33,488 nt of DNA, taken from assembly GCA_020845935.1 (NCBI GenBank), contig JADLEV010000021.1, forward strand, positions 1-33,488, written 5' to 3'. The translations under genes were made by a program, and so were the position numbers. Shown piece by piece: positions 24,204 through 33,148 of the stretch; position 1 is the stretch's first letter; each line of letters opens with the position of its first letter. This DNA comes from Gammaproteobacteria bacterium (GTDB taxonomy: Bacteria > Pseudomonadota > Gammaproteobacteria > Ga0077536). The notes below the pieces were generated by a model, which did not search any database, had not been told where the DNA came from, and saw only the letters and a list, made by a program, of their open reading frames with translations.

Positions 24204-24228
24204 GGGCGATCCTTACACTCGGTCGCCC
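24204..24228 (+). other. Stem-loop ahead of panD
   Basis: GGGCGA (24204-24209) pairs with TCGCCC (24223-24228) across a 13-base loop, ending 20 bases before the panD start. It could affect initiation or be chance in GC-rich DNA. Confidence 0.2.
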
Positions 24229-24248
24229 TTGACTCACTGGAATTCCGC

Positions 24249-24614
24249 ATGCGCTGGGTGCTTCGCTCCAAAATTCACAAAGCCACTGTCACCGAAGCCG
24301 ATTTGCACTATGTCGGCAGCATCACCATCGATCGCACGTTGCTCGAACTGACCGGATTGTGGCCCGGCGAGAAGGTCCTGGTCGTCAGCAACAGCAGTGG
24401 CGCCCGCCTCGAGACCTATGTCATTTCCGGCCCGGCAGATTCCGGCGTGATCTGCATGAACGGTGCGGCCGCGCATCTGATCCGCAAGGGCGAGGAGATC
24501 ATCGTCATGGGCTTCGAACTGGTCACGCAACCGCTGGATCCGAAGGTCGTCCTGGTCGACGGCAGCAACCGTTTCGTGCGCTATCTCGCGAGCGAGGAAG
24601 CACAGGACGGCTGA
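24249..24614 (+). CDS. panD: Aspartate 1-decarboxylase proenzyme
   Basis: Makes beta-alanine from L-aspartate for pantothenate and coenzyme A. The enzyme is a pyruvoyl-dependent decarboxylase that self-cleaves at a Gly-Ser bond. The 121-residue product shows the cleavage site HYVGSITID (G23-S24), the KIHKAT segment that carries the catalytic Lys, and the family's NGAAAHLIRKGEEIIVMGF. It stands alone on the plus strand; panB and panC are not in the window. Confidence 0.95.
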   Translation: MRWVLRSKIHKATVTEADLHYVGSITIDRTLLELTGLWPGEKVLVVSNSSGARLETYVISGPADSGVICMNGAAAHLIRKGEEIIVMGFELVTQPLDPKVVLVDGSNRFVRYLASEEAQDG

Positions 24615-24637
24615 CCGCGAACCCAGGCAGATTCACG

Positions 24638-24643
24638 TATAAT
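24638..24643 (+). promoter_or_regulatory. Candidate -10 box for opgG-opgH
   Basis: TATAAT lies between the panD stop and the opgG start, about 100 bp before the ATG chosen for opgG. There is no good -35 at 16-18 bp; CTGACC at 24611-24616 is 21 bp away. This is a weak call. Confidence 0.3.
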
Positions 24644-24741
24644 CCGCCGCCGCATCCGTTCCGTCGTCGCGCAACTGGCGGTGTTTCGGGATGGGGCGCG
24701 ATCCCATGGTTTCCCCAATCGGTCTGCCGATCGAGCGTCAC

Positions 24742-26277
24742 ATGTCCCGCAAAAATACCTCGTTCCGATTGCGCCTGCTGGCGCTTGGTGCCTTGATCCT
24801 GGTCGCGAGCGGCGCGCCGAGTCAGACGGTGCCCTTCAGTTTCGAGACGGTCATCGCCAGAGCCGAGCAGCTCGCGGCGGCGCCCTATGTCGATCCGAGC
24901 CGCACGATTCCGCAACCGTGGCTGCGGCTCGGCTACGACGATTACCGCAAGATCACCTATCGCAACAAGCGGGCGCTGTGGAAGGGCGAGGGGTTGTTCG
25001 AGATCGAGTTCTTCCATCCGGGCTTTTTTTACGATTATCCGGTCGGCATCAACATCGTTACCCCGGAAGGTGCAACGCCGTTTCCGTATCAACCAGAACT
25101 GTTCGACTTTGGCGATCTCGATACCGCCGCACTTGGCACGGACGAGATCCGGGGATATGCCGGGTTTCGCGTCAACTTTCCGCTGAACAGCCACCACGGG
25201 CACGAGTTTGCGGTATTCCAGGGCGCCAGTTATTTCCGGATCGTCGGCCGCGATCAACGTTATGGCCAATCGGCGCGCGGCCTGGCTATTGATACCGCGG
25301 CTCCGGGTGGTGAGGAATTTCCGATCTATCGCGAATTCTGGATCGAACGGCCGGATGCCGAGGCGACAACGCTGGTGATCTACGCGCTGCTCGACAGCCA
25401 CAGTGTCGCCGGCGCCTATCGAATGATCGTGCGTCCGGGCAACGAGACCCGCGCCGAGGTCACCGCGGTGCTGTTTCCGCGACGTGACATCGCCAAGGTG
25501 GGCATCGCGCCGCTGACCAGCATGTTTTTCTACGGCGAGGACCACACCCGGGTCATCGATGACTTCCGTCCCGAGGTGCACGATTCCGATGGTTTGATGC
25601 TGCACACCGGTGGCGGCGAATGGCTGTGGCGACCCCTGGTCAATCGCACGAGACTGACCATCAGTTCCTTCCTCGACAACAATCCCCGCGGCTTTGGCCT
25701 GGTCCAACGCGATCTCGACTTCACCAATTATCAGGACCTGGAAGCGCAGTATCACCGGCGCAGCAGCGTCTGGGTGCAACCGACCAGTGACTTCGGGCGC
25801 GGTCGGATTGAACTGGTCGAGATTCCGTCGGATCAGGAAACCAACGACAACATCGTCGCCTATTTCGTCCCCGAACGACCGGTTGTCGCGGGGCAACGGC
25901 TCGAGTATTCCTACGTTCTGACGGCGTTCCTCGATGCAGCCGCCTGGCCACCGGCGGGCCGGGTCGAGGCAACCAGAATCGGCGGTGCGAGCCACGCAGC
26001 GCAACAGCAGCCCAGCGACGGCCGCTTGTTCGTGCTCGACTTCAATCGCGGCGAGCTGCCTTTGCTCAGCGAGGCGCAGCCGCTCAAGGCGGTCGTCGAT
26101 GTCTCGCGTGGGCGGATCAGCCCCCCGGTGGTCTTGAAGAACCACGTCACCAAGGGCTGGCGCGTGTTCTTCTATTTTTATCCGGACGACGCCGAGAGCG
26201 CGGAATTTCGTGCCTACCTGAAGGTCCATGATCGGGTGTTGACCGAGACCTGGAATTACCTCTGGCAGAATCACTAG
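24742..26277 (+). CDS. opgG: Periplasmic glucan biosynthesis protein G
   Basis: Periplasmic protein needed to make osmoregulated periplasmic glucans, probably by introducing beta-1,6 branches or releasing the chain. From the ATG at 24742 the protein has 511 residues, the size of E. coli OpgG. It has a signal peptide (LRLLALGALILVASGAPSQ). Family landmarks are FSFETVIARAEQLAAAPY, YRKITYRNKRALW, FYDYPVGINIV, LTSMFFYGEDH and a C-terminal YFYPDDAESAEFRAYL. Earlier in-frame ATGs at 24691 and 24706 would add a non-conserved tail. A GGGAT/ATCCC inverted repeat just upstream (about 24687-24706) could fold over these early ATGs. opgH follows two bases after the stop. Confidence 0.94.
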   Translation: MSRKNTSFRLRLLALGALILVASGAPSQTVPFSFETVIARAEQLAAAPYVDPSRTIPQPWLRLGYDDYRKITYRNKRALWKGEGLFEIEFFHPGFFYDYPVGINIVTPEGATPFPYQPELFDFGDLDTAALGTDEIRGYAGFRVNFPLNSHHGHEFAVFQGASYFRIVGRDQRYGQSARGLAIDTAAPGGEEFPIYREFWIERPDAEATTLVIYALLDSHSVAGAYRMIVRPGNETRAEVTAVLFPRRDIAKVGIAPLTSMFFYGEDHTRVIDDFRPEVHDSDGLMLHTGGGEWLWRPLVNRTRLTISSFLDNNPRGFGLVQRDLDFTNYQDLEAQYHRRSSVWVQPTSDFGRGRIELVEIPSDQETNDNIVAYFVPERPVVAGQRLEYSYVLTAFLDAAAWPPAGRVEATRIGGASHAAQQQPSDGRLFVLDFNRGELPLLSEAQPLKAVVDVSRGRISPPVVLKNHVTKGWRVFFYFYPDDAESAEFRAYLKVHDRVLTETWNYLWQNH

Positions 26278-26279
26278 GC

Positions 26280-28100
26280 ATGAGTGCAGCGTCCGCTGTC
26301 GCCGCCACCGCATCCTGCGTGGCCGCGCCGCGGTATTCGGCACTGGGGCGGCGGCTGGCGTACTTCACGCCGGTGCTGGCGACCGCCGGTGCGGGCGTGT
26401 GGCTGATGACCGACATCCTCCGCGCCAACGGTCTGACGCCGGCGGAGATCCCGGTGCTGGTGCTGTTCGCGCTGGCCTTCTCGTTGATCGCCGCGTCGTT
26501 CTGGAACGCGGTCGCGGGCTTTCTGATTCAGGTCTTCGCGCGCGACCCGTTGGCGTTTTCGGCGCCGGTGGTCCGGCGCAAGGCAGGGCGCATCGAAGTT
26601 CGTACCGCGATCATCATGCCGGCCTACAACGAGGATCCGGTGCGGGTCTGCGCACGCCTCGACAGCATCTACCGATCGCTGCAGGAAACCGGCGAGCTGA
26701 ACAACTTCGTATTCTTCCTGCTGAGCGATACGACCAATGCCGCGATAGGCGCGCGGGAACTCGCGGAATGGCGCCAGCTCTGCGGTCGGCTCGGCGCGCA
26801 CGGCCGGATTCGCTATCGTCGCCGCGCCTGGAACACGCGGCGCAAGGTCGGCAACATCGATGACTTCCTCAAGCGCTGGGGCAAACGGTTCGAGTTCATG
26901 CTGGTGCTCGACGCCGACAGCGTGATGGCCGGCGAAGTCATCGTCGACCTGGTGAAGATCATGCAGGCCAATCCGCGCGTGGCCCTGCTGCAATCGCTGC
27001 CGGCGGCGGTCAATCAGGACACCGCTTTTTCCCGCATCCTGCAATTCGGCAGCCGGCTCTGCTCCGAGATGTTGACCATCGGCGGCAGCTTCTGGCAACT
27101 CGGGCGGGCCAACTACTTCGGCCACAACGCGCTGATCCGGATCGAGCCGTTCGTGCACGACTGCGACCTGCCGACGGTGCCGGGCACGGGGCCGCTGTCC
27201 GGCGACATCCTGAGTCATGACTTCATCGAGGCGGCGCTGTTGCAGCGGGCCGGCTGGGAAGTCTGGAACCTGGCGTATCCGGCTGGCAGCTACGAGGAAA
27301 TGCCGAGCAACATCGTCGATTACGCCAAGCGCGATCGGCGTTGGTGCCAGGGCAATCTGCAACACATGATGCTGCTGCGCGGGCATGGGTTGCGCTGGAT
27401 GAGCCTGCTGCATCTGTTCCTCGGCATCATGTCCTATCTCGGTTCGCTGGTCTGGTTCGTGATGATCGCGCTCGGGATCTATCTGTTGTGGGATGACGCC
27501 CTGACGGTGCACGAATACTTCGACCCGACGCGGCTGTTTCCGATCTGGGAAATCCTCAAGTCCGACGAGGCGATCACGCTGTTCAGCGCCACCATCGCGA
27601 TGCTGCTGATCCCGAAACTGCTCGCCGCACTGGCGGTGCTGCGCCGTCGGTCGCTGCGGGCCGGTTTCGGTGGTTTCGCCGGCGTGGTCGCGAGCCTGCT
27701 GGTCGAGATCGTGTTCATGGCGTTGACCGCGCCGGTGATGATGGTGTTTCACCTGTGGTTCGTGTTCAGCGTCTTCACCGGCAACAAGATCGGCTGGAAC
27801 GCACAGGCGCGCGGCAATCGCGGCCTGACCTTGCTCGAGGCCTTCGCCTGTCAGAAATGGCAGACGCTGGTCGGTATCGCGATCTTCGTTGGCGTCGCCG
27901 CGATCGCACCGCAGCACCTGTGGTGGCTGGCGCCGATCCTGGCCGGCCTGGCGCTCGCGGGCCCGCTGGCGGTCGTCGGCAGCCGGGCCGATTTCGGCCT
28001 CTGGCTGCGCCGCCGCGGTCTGTTCCTGATCCCCGAGGAAGTCGCGCCGCCAGCCGAGCTGCGCCGCCTCACCGCGCTGGACGGCGCGGCCTCAGCCTAG
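26280..28100 (+). CDS. opgH: Glucan biosynthesis glucosyltransferase H
   Basis: Inner-membrane GT2-family glucosyltransferase that polymerises UDP-glucose into the linear beta-1,2 backbone of osmoregulated periplasmic glucans and passes it to OpgG. The 606-residue protein has two N-terminal membrane segments (about 28-46 and 58-84). The catalytic domain shows TAIIMPAYNEDP, D211-A-D (LVLDADS), SHDFIEAALL (312-321) and RDRRWCQGN (351-359). Several C-terminal helices follow. E. coli OpgH has 847 residues; this version lacks most of the long N-terminal region that in E. coli also contacts FtsZ. Its 3' end overlaps the convergent dctM gene by nine bases. Confidence 0.95.
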   Translation: MSAASAVAATASCVAAPRYSALGRRLAYFTPVLATAGAGVWLMTDILRANGLTPAEIPVLVLFALAFSLIAASFWNAVAGFLIQVFARDPLAFSAPVVRRKAGRIEVRTAIIMPAYNEDPVRVCARLDSIYRSLQETGELNNFVFFLLSDTTNAAIGARELAEWRQLCGRLGAHGRIRYRRRAWNTRRKVGNIDDFLKRWGKRFEFMLVLDADSVMAGEVIVDLVKIMQANPRVALLQSLPAAVNQDTAFSRILQFGSRLCSEMLTIGGSFWQLGRANYFGHNALIRIEPFVHDCDLPTVPGTGPLSGDILSHDFIEAALLQRAGWEVWNLAYPAGSYEEMPSNIVDYAKRDRRWCQGNLQHMMLLRGHGLRWMSLLHLFLGIMSYLGSLVWFVMIALGIYLLWDDALTVHEYFDPTRLFPIWEILKSDEAITLFSATIAMLLIPKLLAALAVLRRRSLRAGFGGFAGVVASLLVEIVFMALTAPVMMVFHLWFVFSVFTGNKIGWNAQARGNRGLTLLEAFACQKWQTLVGIAIFVGVAAIAPQHLWWLAPILAGLALAGPLAVVGSRADFGLWLRRRGLFLIPEEVAPPAELRRLTALDGAASA

Positions 28101-29402
28101 CCAGCGCGGCAGCGCCAGGCAGATCGCCGGAAATCCCACCAGCAAAGCGACCCGTACCAGCTCTGCCGCCACGAACGGCACGGTGCCGGCGTAGATCGAG
28201 CGCAGCGGCGTTCCCGGCGATTCGGCCTTGATGATCAATACATTCAGCCCGACCGGCGGTGTGATCAGACCGATCTCGACCACGGCCAGCGCAATGATGC
28301 CGAACCAGATGCGGACGTCATCGACCGGCATGCCGAAGTCGAGGCCGGCGATGATTGGCCAGAAGATAGGAATGGTCAGGAAGATCATCGCCAGGCTGTC
28401 CATGATGCAACCGAGCAGCAGGTAAATCGCGATGAGCAGCAAAAGGATGGCGTAGGGATGCCAGCCGCTCGCGGTGATCAGCGCCGCCAGCGTTTCGGGA
28501 AAACCGGACAGCGTCAGGAAGATGTTCAGGAAATCGGCACCCAGCAGAATAGTGAAGATCAGCGCCGTGGTCACCGCGGTGGCGAGGATGCTGTCGATGA
28601 ACCCGGCGAGGCGCAGGCCGCCCTGCCAGTACGCCAGTAGCGCGGCACCGAACGCACCGATCGCCGCGCTTTCGGTGGGGTCGAACCAGCCGGCGTACAG
28701 ACCGCCAATCACGATGGCGAACAGCAACAGCGTCGGCCAGGTTTCACGCAGCGCCTTGCGCCGGCATGCGGCATCGGCGCGTGGCCCTGCCGGCCCTGCC
28801 GACGGCGCCAGCCGCACATACAGCGCAATCGTGACGAGGAAGCCGGCGATCGCGAGCAGGCCCGGCAGAAAGGCGGCGACGAACAGCGTGACGATGTTCG
28901 CCTCGACTGCGACGGCGTAGACGATCAGCACCACCGAAGGCGGAATCAGGATCCCGAGCGTGCCGCCAGCGGCGACCGCGCCGGTGGCCAGTGACGGCGA
29001 ATAGCGATGGCGTCCCAGCTCCGGCAAGGCCACCCGCGCCATCGTCCCGGTAGTCGCGAGCGAAGAGCCGCAAATCGCGCCGAATGCGCCGCAGGCGCCG
29101 ATCGTCGCCATCGCGATGCCGCCGCGGCGATGCCCGAGAAATGCGCTCGCGGCATCGAACAGCCGGCCGCTCAGGCCCGAGCGGGAGGCGAGCTGACCCA
29201 TCAACAGGAACATCGGGATCACCGAATAGGCGTACGAGTTGTACAGCCAGAACGGCGCGGTCTTCATGTAGGCCAGCACCGGCGCCGCGCCGGACAGCGC
29301 GGTGTCACCCGCCATGCCGACCAGCAGCATCGCGATCCCGACCGGCACCCGCAGCACCAGCAGGGTTGCGAGGATGGCGAATGCCGCGAGTGCCAGCGTC
29401 AT
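28092..29402 (-). CDS. dctM: TRAP transporter large permease (DctM)
   Basis: This 436-residue membrane protein is the ion-coupled translocation subunit of a TRAP transporter. It begins ALAAFAILATLLVLRVPVGIAMLLVG and contains GACGAFGAICGSSLATTGTM, GILIPPSVVLIVYAV, FDPTESAAIGAFGA and VEIGLITPPVGLNVLIIK, all typical of DctM. The ATG at 29402 overlaps the dctQ stop as ATGA; the open frame upstream to 29708 is shadow. It takes up organic acids or similar solutes using a sodium gradient; the substrate is not identifiable. Confidence 0.95.
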   Translation of the reverse strand: MTLALAAFAILATLLVLRVPVGIAMLLVGMAGDTALSGAAPVLAYMKTAPFWLYNSYAYSVIPMFLLMGQLASRSGLSGRLFDAASAFLGHRRGGIAMATIGACGAFGAICGSSLATTGTMARVALPELGRHRYSPSLATGAVAAGGTLGILIPPSVVLIVYAVAVEANIVTLFVAAFLPGLLAIAGFLVTIALYVRLAPSAGPAGPRADAACRRKALRETWPTLLLFAIVIGGLYAGWFDPTESAAIGAFGAALLAYWQGGLRLAGFIDSILATAVTTALIFTILLGADFLNIFLTLSGFPETLAALITASGWHPYAILLLLIAIYLLLGCIMDSLAMIFLTIPIFWPIIAGLDFGMPVDDVRIWFGIIALAVVEIGLITPPVGLNVLIIKAESPGTPLRSIYAGTVPFVAAELVRVALLVGFPAICLALPRWLG

Positions 29403-29896
29403 GGGCTGGCTCCAAAGGCATGCGGGCCACGGACAGCGGTGTACAGACAGCAGCAGCCGAGCAGCAGCAATGCGGCGATGCCGAACGGCAGCGCGTACCA
29501 CAGCGGGATGGCGATGATCATCGACACGTCGCCCTGGCGCAGCAAATCGGCGCAACCCGAGATCATGCGCACCGCGAAGGCAAAGGACAGCAGGGCGTAC
29601 AGCAGATCGGCGGCGCGATCGAGGGCCTCGCGCAGCGCTGCCGGTGTTCGTGCCAGCACCAGATCCACGGTGACATGGCCGCGCCGCACCTGACCGTAGG
29701 GCAGGCAAAGAAAGACCGCGATGGCAGTACCGATGCCGACGATCTCAAAATCCCCGGGAATCGGGTGTACGAACAACAGCCGCCCCAACACGCTGACCAC
29801 GACCAGGCCCGCCAGGATGCAGAGGATCAGACCGCCACCCAGCGCGAACGCGACAGCGAGGCGCGACAATGCCGGGCCAGGGTCAGGGCGTGACAT
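29399..29896 (-). CDS. dctQ: TRAP transporter small permease (DctQ)
   Basis: This 165-residue protein has four membrane helices. It has the family look: a first helix GLILCILAGLVVVSVLGRLLF, GDFEIVGIGTAIAVFLCLPYGQVRRGHVTVDL, and a closing helix with IPLWYALPFGIAALLL. I chose the ATG at 29896 because GGAG lies six bases upstream; the in-frame ATG at 29908 has no site. It overlaps the dctP stop and is coupled to dctM, forming the standard P-Q-M order. Confidence 0.93.
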   Translation of the reverse strand: MSRPDPGPALSRLAVAFALGGGLILCILAGLVVVSVLGRLLFVHPIPGDFEIVGIGTAIAVFLCLPYGQVRRGHVTVDLVLARTPAALREALDRAADLLYALLSFAFAVRMISGCADLLRQGDVSMIIAIPLWYALPFGIAALLLLGCCCLYTAVRGPHAFGASP

Positions 29897-30932
29897 CGTC
29901 GGCTCCATGCTGGCGCAGCAGCGCGCGGGCTTCGTCGAGCAACGCGTGGCCGTCGATGCCGCGCCTGGCGACCGTCGTGGCCCAGCGCTCGATCACCGGT
30001 TGTTCGACCCGATCGCGCAACAACGCAACTTCGGCAGCCGGCAGTTCGATCAGGCTGCCCGAGGCGCGCGCCGCCTCGCGGCCCGGATCCTCGAAGCTGT
30101 CCCATTTCTCGCCAAGCCAGTCACACAGCGCGATGCCCGAATTGGCGTCGATCACCGCGCGCAGGTCAGGTTCGAGGCCGCGATAGACGGCCCAATTCAT
30201 TGCCAGGATGAACACCTGCGTCTGGATGCGATCGGATGGCAGACCGCCGAGCGTGACGTGATAGTCAACCAATTCGTGGACCTTGAGCCCATGGGAGGCT
30301 TCATAGGGTATGTAGGCGGCATCGACGATCCCCTTCGACAGCATCTCCGGAATGTTCTGCACCGGCGAACCCAGCGGCGTCGCGCCAAGGGCTTCGACGA
30401 TCCAGCCGCCCACCCGGCTTGGCACGCGGATCTTCATGCCGCGCAGATCGTCGGCGCGGTGGATCGGGCGGCGTGAATGCAGTACCTGGCCGCGATGGAC
30501 GAACAGATTCAGTACCTTGACCTCGGCGAAGTCCTCCGGGTGCCGCTGCAGGAAATCCTGCATTGCCCGGTTCATCACCGCCGGACGCGCAATCACGAAC
30601 GGCAGTTCGAATACCTCGATGCTTGGGAAACGCCCCGGCGAATAACCGGGCAGGGTCCAGCCGATATCGACGATGCCGTCGCGCACCTGATCGATCAGCC
30701 CGGCGGCCTGGCCGCCGAGTTGCATCGAGGGAAAGACCTTGACCCGCAGCCGCCCGCCGGAGGCGCCGGCAATCCGCTCCGCCCATTCGAGCAGCATCAG
30801 CCGATGCGCCGGCGCCATCGCCGACATCATGTGGTGCAGTTTCAACTCGCGCGGCGCCGGCTCCGGGTGCGCCGGTGTCGCCAGCAACAGCGCGACGGTG
30901 GTGGCGATCCAGATCGACAGGGAACGCTGCAA
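29883..30932 (-). CDS. dctP: TRAP transporter substrate-binding protein (DctP)
   Basis: Periplasmic solute receptor of the TRAP system, 349 residues from a TTG start at 30932. That start has GGGAGA seven bases upstream and opens directly into a signal peptide (QRSLSIWIATTVALLLATPA). The frame extends to 31067, but that part is not protein-like. Family landmarks are LMLLEWAERIAGASGGRLRV, FPSMQLGGQAAGLIDQVRDG, ADDLRGMKIRVPSRVGGWIV with the conserved Arg that binds carboxylates, and GIVDAAYIPYEA. The ligand is probably a carboxylate; which one is unknown. Confidence 0.92.
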   Translation of the reverse strand: MQRSLSIWIATTVALLLATPAHPEPAPRELKLHHMMSAMAPAHRLMLLEWAERIAGASGGRLRVKVFPSMQLGGQAAGLIDQVRDGIVDIGWTLPGYSPGRFPSIEVFELPFVIARPAVMNRAMQDFLQRHPEDFAEVKVLNLFVHRGQVLHSRRPIHRADDLRGMKIRVPSRVGGWIVEALGATPLGSPVQNIPEMLSKGIVDAAYIPYEASHGLKVHELVDYHVTLGGLPSDRIQTQVFILAMNWAVYRGLEPDLRAVIDANSGIALCDWLGEKWDSFEDPGREAARASGSLIELPAAEVALLRDRVEQPVIERWATTVARRGIDGHALLDEARALLRQHGADDVTP

Positions 30933-31258
30933 ATCAAGTCTCCCATGGTGGTCCCCCGGCAGCCGCGTCACACGGCGGGTCGCCTGGTGGTTCGTCGCCG
31001 GAGCTGCACGCGCCGAACAATGGTCGGGGCGCTGGACGCGGCGACGCCAGAACAATGACGCGGACATGTCACATCGCTGTGCCGACAGCGTGGCACTTGT
31101 CCCGATGATACCGCACGAGGCTGCTGGAACCAGACCTCACTTCATCCAGTCCGAACACGGACGCAAGCCAGACATGGCGCGGCAAGCCGGATGGCTCCAT
31201 GCCGGCTGATAGAATCGTTGCCCGATCGCCAGGTGCGATGATTGGTACAGGAGGCTAT
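30933..31258. other. Divergent intergenic region between dctP and the hydrolase gene
   Basis: These 326 bases separate the two divergent starts and hold no gene I can support. A short stem GTGCC-N8-GGCAC lies at about 31080-31097, and a TAGAAT resembling a -10 box at about 31210 for the hydrolase. No clear -35 elements were seen. Confidence 0.35.
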
Positions 31259-32002
31259 GTGAATCGACGCCGCTTCGTTTCGTTGTTCGCCGGCTCGACT
31301 GCGGCCGTTGTGGTGCTGCGCGCGTCGAGCGCCACCGATTCCAATGCTGGTGAACGGGCAACCGTGGCGTCGCATGAGCCGGTCGTCGTCGTCCACGGCC
31401 TGTGGATGAATGGCATCGAGAATGGCGTGCTGCGGCATCGGCTGAGCTCCGTGCACGGCTTCGCTGCGCAACCATTCAACTACCAGTCGGTGCAAGCCGG
31501 CCTGGACGAGAATGTCCTTCGGCTCAATCAGTTTCTCGCCGCAGTACCGGGCGATACGCTGCATCTGGTCGGCCACAGCCTCGGCGGCCTGTTGCTGCTG
31601 CACGCCCAGCAACGCCAGCCGGATCCCCGCCCCGGCCGCATCGTGTGTCTTGGCTCACCGCTGCGCGGCAGTTGTGCCGCTCAGGCGTTGGCGGCATTGC
31701 CGTTCGGCGAAGACATGCTCGGCGCGACCATCCGCGATGCAGTGCTGAACGGGGGTCTTGACGCCTGGCGCGGGCAGCGCGAAGTCGGTGTCATCGCCGG
31801 CACGCTTGCCGCGGGCCTGGGCCGGGTCATCGGCGAGTTGCCCGAGCCGAACGACGGCACCGTTGCCGTTGAAGAGACGCGCCTGCCCGGGATTACCGAA
31901 CATCTCGAAATGAAGGTCAGCCACACCGGCTTGCTGTTCGACGACGATGTCGCCGCGCAAACCGCGCAGTTTCTGCGCCACGGCCGTTTCTCGCACTCAT
32001 AG
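31259..32002 (+). CDS. Tat-exported alpha/beta hydrolase (lipase/esterase-like)
   Basis: This 247-residue hydrolase starts at the GTG at 31259, with AGGAGG four bases upstream. That start exposes a twin-arginine-type signal (NRRRFVSLFAGSTAAVVV). In-frame ATGs at 31199 and 31238 are possible but would put residues ahead of the twin-Arg motif. The fold is marked by VVVVHGLWMNG (oxyanion region), nucleophile S107 in GHSLGG, D199 in EPNDGTVAVEET and H222 in VSHTGLLF. The close of the protein matches a common proteobacterial esterase/lipase group. The substrate is unknown. It ends six bases inside the convergent aminotransferase gene. Confidence 0.88.
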   Translation: MNRRRFVSLFAGSTAAVVVLRASSATDSNAGERATVASHEPVVVVHGLWMNGIENGVLRHRLSSVHGFAAQPFNYQSVQAGLDENVLRLNQFLAAVPGDTLHLVGHSLGGLLLLHAQQRQPDPRPGRIVCLGSPLRGSCAAQALAALPFGEDMLGATIRDAVLNGGLDAWRGQREVGVIAGTLAAGLGRVIGELPEPNDGTVAVEETRLPGITEHLEMKVSHTGLLFDDDVAAQTAQFLRHGRFSHS

Positions 32003-33136
32003 CCTGGCCAATCGCGCCGCCGCGCGTTGCAAGGTGTCGTCGCGCTTGGCGAAGCACAGGCGGATGAGGCGCGTGTCCGGTGCCTCGTCGCAGAACACCG
32101 AGATCGGGATTGCGGCAACGCCATGTTCGCGAATCAGCCAATCGACGAATTCGGTATCAGGCCGATCGGCGATCGCGCGGTAATCGAGCAACTGAAAAAA
32201 CGTACCGGCGGCCGGCTCGAAGCGGAACGACGTCGCGCGCAGTGCCGTGCCCAGCAGATCGCGCTTTGCCTGAAAGAGTCCTGGCAGCCCGGCGCTGTAT
32301 TCCGGTCGCAATTGCATGAACGCGGCGAGCGCGTGCTGGATTGGGGCCACCGCGACGAAGGTGACGAATTGGTGCACCTTGCGGAACTCGGTGGACAGTG
32401 CCGGCGGCGCGATGCAGTAGCCGGTCTTCCACCCGGTCACCTGATAGGTCTTGCCGAACGAGAATATGGCGAACGATCGCTGGTACAACGCGTCGGAGCG
32501 CAGCACGCTCTGATGCCGGGCGCCGTCATAGACGAGGTGTTCATAGACTTCGTCGGCGATCACGTAGATTCCGGTCGCCTCGACCAGCGCCTCCAGTTCG
32601 TGCAGGTCGGCGGCGGACCAGATCGTACCGGTCGGGTTGTGCGGCGTGTTGGTGATGATGAGGCGCGTGCGCGGCGTCACCGCGTCGCGCACGCGCTGCC
32701 AGTCGATGGCGAAGCGCGGCGGCACCAGCGGCACATGCACGGCGCGGCCGCCGGCGAGCTGGATCGATGGCTCGTAGCTGTCATAGCAGGGATCGAGCAC
32801 GAGCACTTCGTCACCGGGTCGCACGGTCGCATGGATCGCGCAGAAGATCGCTTCGGTCGCGCCGGGGACGATCGTCACCTCCGCCTCCGGCGATACCGTG
32901 CGCTGGTAGCGACGCGCCACGTCCAACGCGAGTTGCTCTCGGAGCGCGGCAATCCCTGCCATCGGCGGGTATTGGTTGTGTCCGCCACGGACCGCGGCGA
33001 CCAGCAGTTCGCGCAAATCCTCTGGCGCATCGTAGTCCGGAAATCCTTGCGACAGGTTGATCGCGCCGAGTTCCTCGGCACGCCGCGACATCACGGTGAA
33101 GATCGTCGTGCCGACTCGGGGCAGCTTGGATTGCAT
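31997..33136 (-). CDS. ybdL: PLP-dependent aminotransferase, methionine aminotransferase type
   Basis: This 379-residue class I/II aminotransferase transfers the amino group of methionine or aromatic amino acids to a 2-oxo acid. The opening SKLPRVGTTIFTVMSRRAEE and NLSQGFPDYDAPEDL match the YbdL group. PLP contacts are seen in TNTPHNPTGT (162-171), ADEVYEHLVYDG and Lys229 in SFGKTYQVTGWKTGY; the C-terminal Arg in DTRLIRLCFAKR binds the substrate carboxylate. It starts 12 bases after the stop of the transporter gene upstream and is probably co-transcribed with it. Confidence 0.9.
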   Translation of the reverse strand: MQSKLPRVGTTIFTVMSRRAEELGAINLSQGFPDYDAPEDLRELLVAAVRGGHNQYPPMAGIAALREQLALDVARRYQRTVSPEAEVTIVPGATEAIFCAIHATVRPGDEVLVLDPCYDSYEPSIQLAGGRAVHVPLVPPRFAIDWQRVRDAVTPRTRLIITNTPHNPTGTIWSAADLHELEALVEATGIYVIADEVYEHLVYDGARHQSVLRSDALYQRSFAIFSFGKTYQVTGWKTGYCIAPPALSTEFRKVHQFVTFVAVAPIQHALAAFMQLRPEYSAGLPGLFQAKRDLLGTALRATSFRFEPAAGTFFQLLDYRAIADRPDTEFVDWLIREHGVAAIPISVFCDEAPDTRLIRLCFAKRDDTLQRAAARLARL

Positions 33137-33148
33137 GGTTGGTGGTTC

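Noticed and set aside
26274-27917. Minus-strand frame of 547 codons opposite opgH.
   Set aside because: It has His/Arg/Gln-rich shadow composition, while opgH on the plus strand has all GT2 motifs.
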